The notes beneath the pieces are model-generated. The model did no database searches and was not told the DNA's origin. It worked only from the letters and a program-made list of their open reading frames with translations. DNA of 32,110 bases from JAVJSD01 sp040219575. GTDB taxonomy: Bacteria; Planctomycetota; Planctomycetia; Pirellulales; Pirellulaceae. Where the stretch lies: positions 1 to 32,110 of the forward strand of contig JAVJSD010000088.1 of assembly GCA_040219575.1 (NCBI GenBank), read 5' to 3'. Of the stretch, positions 1 to 6,915 are shown one piece after another. How positions within the stretch are numbered: the stretch's first letter is position 1; each line of letters begins with the position of its first letter. Both the position numbers and the translations under genes were made by a program.

Positions 1-382
1 CGACAATCGGGCATCCGGCAGCGCTTAGCGAATCGCCGATTCGATCCATTGCATCGACGTAGCCCGGGGTGCGCGTGTTGGCGAATTGCGTCCCCCGCAG
101 GGCGCGATGGAATCCCCATCGCGCGGCGCGCCAGCAATGCAAAATCCAATTCGGGGACTGAATGTCGCCGATCGGCGATTCGATGCAGCGCAGCGGGGGC
201 GCAGTTTCGGCGAAGCGCTGCCAGGCCCAGCAGAGCGCATTGTCGGCGACGTCATCGTCGCGGACGCTATGCGCCCAGCAAAGGCGCCCGATGACGTGCT
301 TCACGTAGCCGATACGCTGGGAGAACTGCCGATCTGCTTGAGTGCGATCGGCCGACAGGGGAGAATGAGACGCAGCTTGCAT
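1..382 (-). CDS. hypothetical protein, partial (runs off left edge)
   Basis: An open frame on the minus strand has no stop from its ATG at 382 to the window edge (127 codons visible). The start is supported by a GGGAG ribosome-binding site 8 nt upstream. Codon third positions are GC-rich, as in the neighbouring genes, and the product is rich in Trp, Cys and Arg (for example RLCWAHSV, ALCWAWQRF and LHCWRAARWGFHR). No signal peptide, membrane segment or familiar motif is visible in this part. I do not recognise the family. The good ribosome-binding site and coherent composition argue for a real gene, but a chance open frame in GC-rich DNA cannot be excluded because the C-terminal part lies outside the window. 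Confidence 0.45.
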   Translation of the reverse strand, partial: MQAASHSPLSADRTQADRQFSQRIGYVKHVIGRLCWAHSVRDDDVADNALCWAWQRFAETAPPLRCIESPIGDIQSPNWILHCWRAARWGFHRALRGTQFANTRTPGYVDAMDRIGDSLSAAGCPIV

Positions 383-1105
383 TGTGGGTGCTCCCATAAT
401 GCGGGTTAGGCTGTCGCCGATTCACCACAATCGACGGCAGCCGTTTTCGTTGGCAGCCGACAATCGGCAGCCGATGGGAGTAGGATTGCAAGCGCCCCGA
501 AGTAGACAAGCTATCCGGCTTGACTTGTGGCGCGATAGCGCTTCCATCGCGCTTCATGCGCTGCCGATGGGCGTTTTCTGCGGTTAACTCGCAACACGGC
601 AACGGGTTATCACCAGCGCGCGTCCCCCGGGGGGCCGACCCCCATTCGCCCCTCGCCCCCTATGTATGTTCCCCTCCGAGATTATTTCCCGTAAATTGTT
701 TTCCAGGAATCCAGGACATCGGACATCGAGATGCCGAACCGAATGGTTTCAGGCAACGCTCTTCGGGAAGCAACGCCGCGATATGCAGAACTCCCGCATG
801 GACGAGCAGCGTCATTGCCCGCACGAAACGCTAACATTCTGGCCTTTCGCCCACCGGCGATCTGCTCGCACGGACGTCCGCCTCGATTTCGTTCACGCAG
901 ATGGGGCATGATGCGAGAACTTGCCTTTTCGTCGAGGTTGCAGTGGTGCGCTGCTTCTGCAAAATGGTGGTGCTCCGTAATTGAGGCAGCGAGTTTCATG
1001 TTGACATCGCGTCACACCTCTGATGACGATAGCTGCGTGGTCACCATCTTCCTTACCGGGCGATCTAGCCGAAGTCGGTTGCAAACAAATATTTGAGGTG
1101 TCAAA
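383..1105. other. non-coding stretch, no gene recognised
   Basis: About 720 bases contain no reading frame that looks like a protein. Short recurring elements are visible near 430-475, where GGCAGCCG occurs three times with variations. There is a C/G-rich block around 624-660 that includes the palindrome CCCCCGGGGG. The stretch holds the upstream regions of the partial gene ending at 382 and of the gene starting at 1106. Confidence 0.5.
1001..1030 (+). promoter_or_regulatory. possible sigma-70 promoter for the 1106 gene
   Basis: A perfect -35 hexamer TTGACA lies at 1001-1006. An 18-nt spacer follows, then GACGAT at 1025-1030, which matches only three of six -10 positions. It lies about 75 nt upstream of the GTG at 1106. 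The -35 is convincing and the -10 is weak, so this is a tentative call. Confidence 0.25.
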
Positions 1106-2365
1106 GTGGACAAGGCTCGAACGGCCATAAAATCGTGTGGCATACTAGGCCTGTACTGCATCTACCTGGTGAGTTTCCTTAGTCTCGCTACGACCATTAG
1201 GGAGTTTCTTAGTTCACTTGGAGATTGGGTGACAGCATGCGTCGTGGCCCTAGTCACGATCGGTTGGTCGTTCCACGTTTGCAGAGCTAAATATTGGCCA
1301 ACGCCGCATGCAGTCAAAAAGGAAGACCGCTATACTGCAGGCCAGAAGGTTCTGTGGTGTACTGTGGCGATCGCATCCCTTGTTCCGTTGATCTACTTTG
1401 CGTACCGGGATTCTCGACCGGAGCCTCAAGTGGTTCTTGTTCTAGAAAACCGGTCAGACGAAGACGTAGTTGTTTCACCGAGCGCGGTATGTGACTTCAT
1501 ACGGCTATCCGAAATAAAAGCCTCCGCCCTTATGACCGTCCATGCTGATGAGGGGCCGATTGTAATTCCCGCAGGCGGGGAACAGATTGTCGAACTTCGA
1601 TTCGTATCCCCCGAGCGCTACGATCATTTATTTCAAGACAGGGAAGTAGGATACCAATTCCAGTTGACCGCCGAGGGGCGAAGCATCAAACCCGTAACAC
1701 TCGCTGACATCAAGAGCGAGTCGCAAACGCGGGTCATAGTTGCCCGGCCCCCTGTAACTATTCAAGTGCTGTTTGACGATGAAATCGACTTACCACCTGA
1801 AGTCGTGGCAGGTGTGATCCAAAGTCTTTCTATACGAGAATGGACAGTCATAACGAGGACTCACTACGACTGGGGCAACGTCACTCGCCCAAGAATGAAC
1901 CGAGAGGAACTGCCGGATGCGTTGCGCAAGACGGGTGAAAACTTCCTTCCACTGGATATGGAACGGCAAGTTGTCATCTATGTGTGCGACAGTATTGATG
2001 ATGATACTCTGAATCTGATTAGCCAAAAGAACAAGGAAATGGCCGTTATTGCGGTCGGTCAGTTTCTGGATATGGATCCAGGGGAGCTTGCAAATTACCT
2101 GAGCGTCTCTGTTGTATTGCGGGCTGCTCAAGTGTTCGCTTGGCGACAAAAGGGAAAAGGCTCGTTGACCCCTGATAGAATGGAGGAGGAATACACCGGC
2201 TTGCTTAGCTATCACAGGAACACCGGAGTATTCTTCGAGCGTTGTCAGAACCCTGAGTTGGGATCGCAAGAGGAGGAGAAAATCCGGGAGATACTTCGGG
2301 ATTTTGATGCTGTTCCCGCGATCGAATCGGTATTCGAGCGGATTCGGAAGGAAAACTCACCATGA
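1106..2365 (+). CDS. orphan membrane protein with soluble C-terminal region
   Basis: The 419-residue product starts at a GTG with GAGG seven bases upstream. The N-terminus has three probable membrane helices (about residues 12-33, 40-57 and 83-102). About 315 soluble residues follow. Their first part is beta-rich and reads like a surface or Ig-like domain (VVLVLENRSDEDVVVSPSAV, then IPAGGEQIVELRF). The C-terminal part is mixed alpha/beta with many acidic residues and ends in a helical segment (EEEKIREILRDFDAVPAIESVF). Codon use is visibly more AT-rich at third positions than in the hsd genes, which hints at a different origin. No catalytic motif is recognised and the family is unknown to me. 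It stands alone, with no same-strand neighbour close behind it. Confidence 0.75.
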   Translation: MDKARTAIKSCGILGLYCIYLVSFLSLATTIREFLSSLGDWVTACVVALVTIGWSFHVCRAKYWPTPHAVKKEDRYTAGQKVLWCTVAIASLVPLIYFAYRDSRPEPQVVLVLENRSDEDVVVSPSAVCDFIRLSEIKASALMTVHADEGPIVIPAGGEQIVELRFVSPERYDHLFQDREVGYQFQLTAEGRSIKPVTLADIKSESQTRVIVARPPVTIQVLFDDEIDLPPEVVAGVIQSLSIREWTVITRTHYDWGNVTRPRMNREELPDALRKTGENFLPLDMERQVVIYVCDSIDDDTLNLISQKNKEMAVIAVGQFLDMDPGELANYLSVSVVLRAAQVFAWRQKGKGSLTPDRMEEEYTGLLSYHRNTGVFFERCQNPELGSQEEEKIREILRDFDAVPAIESVFERIRKENSP

Positions 2366-2424
2366 ATAGCACGAATTGGCCTTACGTGATCTTGTCAAGC
2401 TAACTAGGAGCGCAGCCACGAAGC

Positions 2425-2550
2425 GAAAGGACTTCCTCGATCAGCAACGCCATCGACAACTTGCAAATGGGCATCAACGAGGGCCGTCGAGTCATCCGCG
2501 GCATCCGTCCGACGGTCCTAGACGACATAGACATTGAGGCCGCCGCCTAA
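2425..2550 (+). pseudogene. remnant of a sensor histidine kinase (HisKA_3-like helix region)
   Basis: The frame from about 2425 to the TAA at 2548-2550 reads SISNAIDNLQMGINEGRRVI, then RGIRPTVLDDIDIEA. This is the second dimerisation helix and the RGIRP-x-VLDD segment seen in NarL-type sensor kinases of planctomycetes. In intact kinases this segment is followed by about 150 residues with the HATPase_c ATP-binding domain. Here a stop follows immediately and I see no continuation up to 2698. The catalytic His motif is also absent upstream, where a TAA at 2401-2403 closes the frame. It is therefore a small fragment of a lost gene. The kinase identification rests on motif memory only. Confidence 0.5.
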
Positions 2551-2698
2551 CCATTGAGGTGCTGACGTCGGGAACTCGCGAGCCGAGGTCAAGTCGTTTT
2601 TTCAAGAAGCCCGGCTGGGCTGGGCGGCGGACGTCAGTTGGAAAACGCTGTTTGACGCTGGGACTGATTCGCTGATTGCTGCCGGGAGGCGAGACGAG

Positions 2699-3142
2699 CT
2701 ACTCGGCCGGATCGAGCTTTATGACGAACTCGTTCTTTTTCCTCTTCACGACGACCACGATGTCTGTGGTTTCCGGACTGTCGTAGCGTCCGTGTGGATT
2801 GGGAATGGCGCTGCTCACGACCACAAGGTACTCCCCAACTGGACAGCCGACATCGTCGGAAGAAATGGCGAGCTGGAATTGCCCGTTGGTGATTTCACTG
2901 ATTGCAAACAAAGACAGGTCGGGCGAAACGAACTCGATGACGCCCTCTTGAATCGGCGTGCCATCGGTGAGAACCACGCGGCCCGTGACTGGGTGACACG
3001 TGTAGTCTCGCGGCCGTGGAATCAGCCATACGGCGAGTCCTGCCAACAAGGCCGCCGCCGTCGTCACGACCAACAGTCCCGCGATGCTGAACTGCCAACG
3101 CCGCGACGACGTTTTCTGCGTTTCCTGGATGCTGTTATCCAT
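2699..3142 (-). CDS. small anchored transthyretin/carboxypeptidase-regulatory-like protein
   Basis: About 147 residues from the ATG at 3142. A cytoplasmic tail is followed by one membrane helix (FSIAGLLVVTTAAALLAGLA). An outward domain then begins VTGRVVLTDGTPIQEGVIEF and continues with a segment ending GEYLVVVSS. This is the pattern of the short carboxypeptidase-regulatory/transthyretin-like beta-sandwich proteins that planctomycetes encode in large numbers. An in-frame ATG at 3172 has AGGA close upstream and is an alternative start, and the open frame reaches 3250 without other support. The gene is divergent from the XRE gene at 3193. Its function is unknown, probably extracytoplasmic and structural or accessory. 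Confidence 0.7.
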   Translation of the reverse strand: MDNSIQETQKTSSRRWQFSIAGLLVVTTAAALLAGLAVWLIPRPRDYTCHPVTGRVVLTDGTPIQEGVIEFVSPDLSLFAISEITNGQFQLAISSDDVGCPVGEYLVVVSSAIPNPHGRYDSPETTDIVVVVKRKKNEFVIKLDPAE

Positions 3143-3192
3143 CCCGGCATTGTACCGCCGGTCCGCGCCCATTTCCTGCGAAAGGAGTCTCC

Positions 3193-3462
3193 ATGTCCCG
3201 CCCTCGATCCCAACTCGACACCTCCACTTACGCCGGTCGCACCGCCGCACGCCTGGCCGAACTCCGCGAGCGCCACGGCTACGGCATGAACGAACTCCGC
3301 GAAGCCTTGGCTAACCTCGGTGTCGTTGTCAGCACGAGCACCCTGTACGCCTACGAACGAGGCCGAGAGGCAGGAGGCGCAGACATCCCGCTGAATGTCG
3401 CTTCTGCCCTCGCGAAAGTGTACCGCTTGCCGTCTGCTCGTGAGTTGTATCCGGAGCGATAA
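3193..3462 (+). CDS. XRE-family helix-turn-helix regulator
   Basis: The 89-residue protein starts at an ATG with a strong AGGAG seven to eight bases upstream. Residues 16-80 form an XRE/Cro-type HTH: a first helix RLAELRERHGYGMNELREAL, a recognition segment VSTSTLYAYERGRE, then SALAKVYRLP. There is no additional domain, so it would act as a small dimeric DNA-binding repressor. It is divergent from the anchored protein at 3142 with a 50-nt gap and could control that gene or itself. It converges on the DUF2130 gene. No link to the restriction genes is visible beyond proximity. Confidence 0.8.
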   Translation: MSRPRSQLDTSTYAGRTAARLAELRERHGYGMNELREALANLGVVVSTSTLYAYERGREAGGADIPLNVASALAKVYRLPSARELYPER

Positions 3463-3584
3463 CCGATCTCGCCCAAAAGTTACTCGGTCCCGCTTGCGTT
3501 TCTCACTGATCCAACAGCGTATCGGCCCATGACGCGGCGTGAAGTGCCTTCGTCCAACTCATTCCGCGCTCCCTTCGTCTCAGA

Positions 3585-4841
3585 CTAATCGACAACTTCG
3601 TGCCCCTGAGCGATCTCCAGTCGCGGGTGAACCAACCCTTCGATCAGTGGCATCGACGCCCCGAAGATTCCCTGAAGATCGCCATAGAGACCGGCGGTGT
3701 TTGCGAGGGCTCGCTGGAGCTGCTTTTCTCGTTTTGACCATAGCCGCTGGACGGACCGCTTCTCGGCGTCGAGGTCGGACTGCATTGTGACGAACGCTTC
3801 AACGACTCCTTCAATCCGCTGTTGGAACTCCTGGCCGGCTAGGTAAGCGTAGACCAGCTCCATCTTTTCGTGCTGGCCCTGAACAGCGAGCTTGCTCTTG
3901 CCAACTTCAATCAGCCCGACTCTCAAGGCGGCGGCCAATCCAGTCACGCACGACCAACTGCAAACCCAAACGCCTTCCACAACACCGAACGTACGGATGC
4001 ACTCGGGGAGTGCTTCACTGACGATGACGACACAGCCGGCACGAGCGGCACGCTGATCGTCGCGAGCCTTTGCCAGCCAGCCATTGCTCCAGTTCTTCGT
4101 CCGTTTTGATTCCCAGAGTATCACGCCGCAGTTCAATCCAGTTGGATCGAAGACTCGCTGGACCACATCCCCCCCGTGAACTCCCTTGGCGACCGAGTCA
4201 ATGGTGTCGGTTGGAAATGTCGACGCCAGCAGGTCTTCCAGCGCGAGTTCCTGAACTTCCCCCTGCATTTGCTGAGAACCCTGCTCGGCCTTTCGCTTCA
4301 GCTCATCAATCTGTTTCCGAAGATCAGTGATCTGCTTCTCCTTCTCGGCATCCTTCAGTTGGTGCTGTTCTTCAAACTGCTCGCGGGCCTGGCTCCGTAT
4401 CTTGTCCCGTTCTGTATCGAGCTGACGGGCCACTTCGAGCTGCAACTGCTCGGTGCGTGATTCCAGCTCGCGCTCGCGTTTTCGTAGTTCCAGCTCATTG
4501 GATTGCGATTCCTTTAGCAGCTTCTGGAGTTCGGCGACTCGCTCATCCCGATCCTGAAGTTCAACGGTGAGATCGGCACGGGCTTTCGTGATCGCATCTT
4601 CCAGCAGTTGTTTCTTCTGTGATTCGACGCCCGAGCGGATACGTGCGTCGATTTCGGTTTGCGTTGTTTCGAGGAGCTGACGCTGTTCTTCGAGTTCCTT
4701 GGCCGCGCATTCGAGTTCGCGCCGTTTGGCCCGGATGTCGGCTTCCATCTCATTGCGAATCTCGGCAGTGAGCTGGGACCGCATGACTTCGGTGATCTCG
4801 ATCTCGGTGTGGCATGAAGGGCAAGTAACTGCGGTGGTCAT
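3585..4841 (-). CDS. DUF2130 family protein, coiled coil plus nuclease-like domain
   Basis: A product of 418 residues from the ATG at 4841, which has AGGAG eight bases upstream; the open frame reaches 4904, but that start has no support. An N-terminal CPSCHTEIEI half zinc knuckle is followed by a long charged coiled coil (about residues 25-205). The conserved DUF2130 domain comes next (GVILWESKRTKNWSNGWLAK), and a second helical segment closes the protein. The WESKRTK stretch after an acidic segment resembles the E-x-K half of a PD-(D/E)XK nuclease, an activity known for neither this protein nor, to my knowledge, the family. A sigma-54 promoter lies about 45 nt upstream of the start, so the gene looks co-controlled with the hsd operon by the activator encoded divergently at 5181. 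Its role is inferred from that context only. Confidence 0.85.
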   Translation of the reverse strand: MTTAVTCPSCHTEIEITEVMRSQLTAEIRNEMEADIRAKRRELECAAKELEEQRQLLETTQTEIDARIRSGVESQKKQLLEDAITKARADLTVELQDRDERVAELQKLLKESQSNELELRKRERELESRTEQLQLEVARQLDTERDKIRSQAREQFEEQHQLKDAEKEKQITDLRKQIDELKRKAEQGSQQMQGEVQELALEDLLASTFPTDTIDSVAKGVHGGDVVQRVFDPTGLNCGVILWESKRTKNWSNGWLAKARDDQRAARAGCVVIVSEALPECIRTFGVVEGVWVCSWSCVTGLAAALRVGLIEVGKSKLAVQGQHEKMELVYAYLAGQEFQQRIEGVVEAFVTMQSDLDAEKRSVQRLWSKREKQLQRALANTAGLYGDLQGIFGASMPLIEGLVHPRLEIAQGHEVVD

Positions 4842-4885
4842 CGCACGGCTCCTGATTCGGTCGCTGTTGGTTGTTGCGAACGACA

Positions 4886-4905
4886 AAAGCAGGCTCCGTG
4901 CCAAA
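4886..4905 (-). promoter_or_regulatory. sigma-54 (-24/-12) promoter facing the DUF2130 gene
   Basis: On the minus strand the sequence reads TTTGGCACG, five bases, then TGCT. The GG at 4902-4901 and the GC at 4890-4889 are exactly 12 bp apart, which is the invariant spacing of RpoN promoters. Transcription would begin near 4877, leaving a leader of roughly 36 nt that contains the ribosome-binding site of the ATG at 4841. The same core occurs upstream of hsdR at 6808. Confidence 0.8.
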
Positions 4906-5054
4906 TGCCGAAGGGCATCGACTCAGAATGCGGTGAAAGCTGTCCTTGCCGCAGAAAACGCAGGGAAAAATCTTCCGAAAAGGTTTCAGGTCCCTGGGGA
5001 GCACAAACTCATTTTTCTCGGACAAATCTCGCTTTACTTCCCCTGGGATGAGCC

Positions 5055-5071
5055 GAGAATCAGGCATTCTC
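5055..5071. promoter_or_regulatory. inverted repeat, candidate activator-binding site
   Basis: GAGAATCAGGCATTCTC has perfect 6-nt arms around a 5-nt centre. It sits about 155 nt upstream of the -24 element of the DUF2130 promoter, a normal distance for an enhancer bound by a sigma-54 activator, and about 110 nt upstream of the activator gene itself. I did not find a clear second copy near the hsdR promoter, so the assignment is a guess. Confidence 0.3.
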
Positions 5072-5138
5072 CCGGTTTCGCCGGCGTCGGACGGTTCCAC
5101 TGAGTCGGCCTCTGCTGTCAACGTGGACGCGAAAGCGA

Positions 5139-5144
5139 TACAAT
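5139..5144 (+). promoter_or_regulatory. possible sigma-70 -10 element for the CARF/sigma-54 activator gene
   Basis: TACAAT matches five of six positions of TATAAT and lies 25-37 nt upstream of the candidate starts at 5169 and 5181. No good -35 hexamer is visible at the right distance. No -24/-12 motif is found between 5072 and 5169, which would fit a constitutively expressed sensor controlling inducible targets. Confidence 0.3.
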
Positions 5145-5180
5145 TCCGTTGGCGTGGACACAAACTGAATGGTAGGTAGG

Positions 5181-6767
5181 ATGGGCCGGCGAATACTTGT
5201 AACCTGGATCGGCCACACAGACCTAAAGGCCATGGGAGCCACGCTGCCGGCCGCCAGACGGAAGGTTATTGCTGAGGTTGTTCGTGCTGTGATCGAGGAC
5301 GGCGCTGGCCCCGGCCCGGTGAAGTCCCTGCTGGACCAGGAGAAGTTCAATCAGATCCATGTGCTCAGCAATTACGATCCGGCGGTCACGAAGCAGTTCG
5401 TGAGCTGGCTGAAGAAACGCTGCGTGGCACATCAGGTTGAACTTGAGAATCCATCGGACCACGGGCAGATTCTTGACGCGGTCAAACCGGTCTTGGATTC
5501 CATCGGGATCGAGAAAGACGACGAGCTGTGCTTTCACCTCAGTCCCGGCACGCCAGCGATGGCAGCGATCTGGATTCTTCTCGGAAAGAGCCGGTATCCA
5601 GCGACCCTATTCCAGACCCACTATGAGAGAGTCTGGAAGACCGAAATCCCGTTCGACATTACGACGGACGTTATCCCCCAGTTACTGCGAGAACCGGATC
5701 GCTTCTGGCAGCATCTGGCCACCAAGAATCCCCAGGAAATTCGTGGTTTTGAGGGCATCGTAGGCAAAAGCCCTGCAATTCGGATGGCAGTCGGGCGTGC
5801 ACAGAGAGCGGCCATCCACGACGTCCCGGTGCTGATCCTTGGCGAAAGCGGAACCGGCAAAGAGATGTTTGCCGAGGCAATTCATTACGCCAGCCATCGT
5901 CGCGATAAAGAGCCCGTCCTCATCAACTGTGCGGCCATTTCCAGCAATCTGCTGGAATCGGAACTGTTTGGCCACGTGAAGGGATCATTTACCGGGGCCG
6001 ACAAGAACCGAAAAGGCGCATTTGAACTCGCGCACGGCAGCACGTTGTTCCTCGACGAGGTTGGAGAATGTGACCTCGACATGCAGGCCAAGTTGCTGCG
6101 GGCATTGCAGCCACCGCCAAAGGAAGGCCCCTGTTGCTGCGTCATTCGACCTGTTGGGGGCGAAAAGGACGTCAAGGTCGATGTGCGCGTCGTGGCGGCG
6201 ACGAACAAGGACCTGACCGAGGCCGTTGAAAGAGGAGAGTTCCGGAAAGACCTGTTGTACCGGCTCTCGATCGTCACCGTGAAACTGCCCCCGCTCCGAG
6301 AACGTGAACGGGATGTGATCCATCTCACCGAGTCCCTCCTCCTCGATATCAACGAGCGACTGCGAAAACGGGGCGAAGCTGGCTACGAGGACAAATCCCT
6401 TTCTGACGACACAAAACGGTTTATCCAGCGATACCACTGGCCCGGAAATGTTCGGGAATTGTCGAATGCCCTTCTACAGGCAGCCGTGATGGCTCAGGAA
6501 CGCACCCTGGAACCTCACGACATTGCCGCCGCAATCGCGGAACTGCCGGGCAAAAAGAGCAGTGACGTTCTCGACTGCCCGCTTGGTGGCGAGTTCTCAA
6601 TCGACGCGAAGCTCGAAGAAATACAGGCTCATTTTATCCGTCGGGCTATGACGGAAGCCGGCGGCAAGGTCACCAAGGCGGCCAAACTGCTGGGGATGAA
6701 ACATTATCAAACACTGTCTGCTCAGCTCGACAGACTCGGAATCCAATACGAGGCGGTGGAATCATGA
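5181..6767 (+). CDS. RtcR-like sigma-54-dependent activator with CARF-like sensor domain
   Basis: A transcription activator of 528 residues (532 if the in-frame ATG at 5169 is used; 5181 gives the short N-terminus usual for the family and has a purine-rich run just upstream). Residues 1-185 form a CARF-like Rossmann domain: ILVTWIGHTDL at the start, QIHVLSNYD after the first helix, and the ligand-loop type motif HLSPGTPAMAAIW. The AAA+ domain follows, with Walker A GESGTGKE, the sigma-54 contact loop GSFTGA (usual GAFTGA with A to S), Walker B TLFLDEVGE and NVRELSNAL. A Fis-type HTH ends the protein (GGKVTKAAKLLGMKHYQTL). All parts needed for open-complex formation are present. CARF domains of this type bind cyclic oligonucleotides or RNA ends. 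RtcR normally controls RNA-repair genes; here the outward targets are a DUF2130 gene and a restriction operon. Confidence 0.92.
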   Translation: MGRRILVTWIGHTDLKAMGATLPAARRKVIAEVVRAVIEDGAGPGPVKSLLDQEKFNQIHVLSNYDPAVTKQFVSWLKKRCVAHQVELENPSDHGQILDAVKPVLDSIGIEKDDELCFHLSPGTPAMAAIWILLGKSRYPATLFQTHYERVWKTEIPFDITTDVIPQLLREPDRFWQHLATKNPQEIRGFEGIVGKSPAIRMAVGRAQRAAIHDVPVLILGESGTGKEMFAEAIHYASHRRDKEPVLINCAAISSNLLESELFGHVKGSFTGADKNRKGAFELAHGSTLFLDEVGECDLDMQAKLLRALQPPPKEGPCCCVIRPVGGEKDVKVDVRVVAATNKDLTEAVERGEFRKDLLYRLSIVTVKLPPLRERERDVIHLTESLLLDINERLRKRGEAGYEDKSLSDDTKRFIQRYHWPGNVRELSNALLQAAVMAQERTLEPHDIAAAIAELPGKKSSDVLDCPLGGEFSIDAKLEEIQAHFIRRAMTEAGGKVTKAAKLLGMKHYQTLSAQLDRLGIQYEAVES

Positions 6768-6798
6768 GGATGCCATCAGCAGTCGCCGTGCGGCATCC
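6768..6798. repeat. inverted repeat upstream of the hsdR promoter
   Basis: GGATGCC (6768-6774) and GGCATCC (6792-6798) are perfect 7-nt arms separated by 17 nt. They begin directly after the activator stop codon and end 13 nt before the -24 GG. The arms could bind a regulator, but the site is closer to the promoter than a usual sigma-54 enhancer. The DUF2130 promoter also has a smaller ATGCC/GGCAT repeat just upstream (4905-4918), which is suggestive but short. Confidence 0.3.
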
Positions 6799-6807
6799 AA
6801 ATCGGGC

Positions 6808-6826
6808 TTTGGCACGCCCAGTGCGT
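6808..6826 (+). promoter_or_regulatory. sigma-54 (-24/-12) promoter of the hsdR operon
   Basis: TTTGGCACG, five bases, then TGCG. The GG at 6811-6812 and the GC at 6823-6824 are exactly 12 bp apart. Twelve positions are identical to the promoter facing the DUF2130 gene. Transcription should start near 6836, giving an approximately 80-nt leader before the hsdR ATG at 6916. The site lies in the 148-nt gap directly after the sigma-54 activator gene. Confidence 0.85.
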
Positions 6827-6915
6827 TACGACAGGAAACACAGTCACGACCATTTACCAGACTACAAATCGAGTCGAACGACTAAACGGACTGCCTCGTC
6901 GTCGAACGGGGATAG

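Noticed and set aside
86..409. A 107-codon plus-strand frame near the left edge
   Set aside because: The minus-strand frame from 382 to the edge has a ribosome-binding site and a more protein-like composition. Only one of the two can be real.
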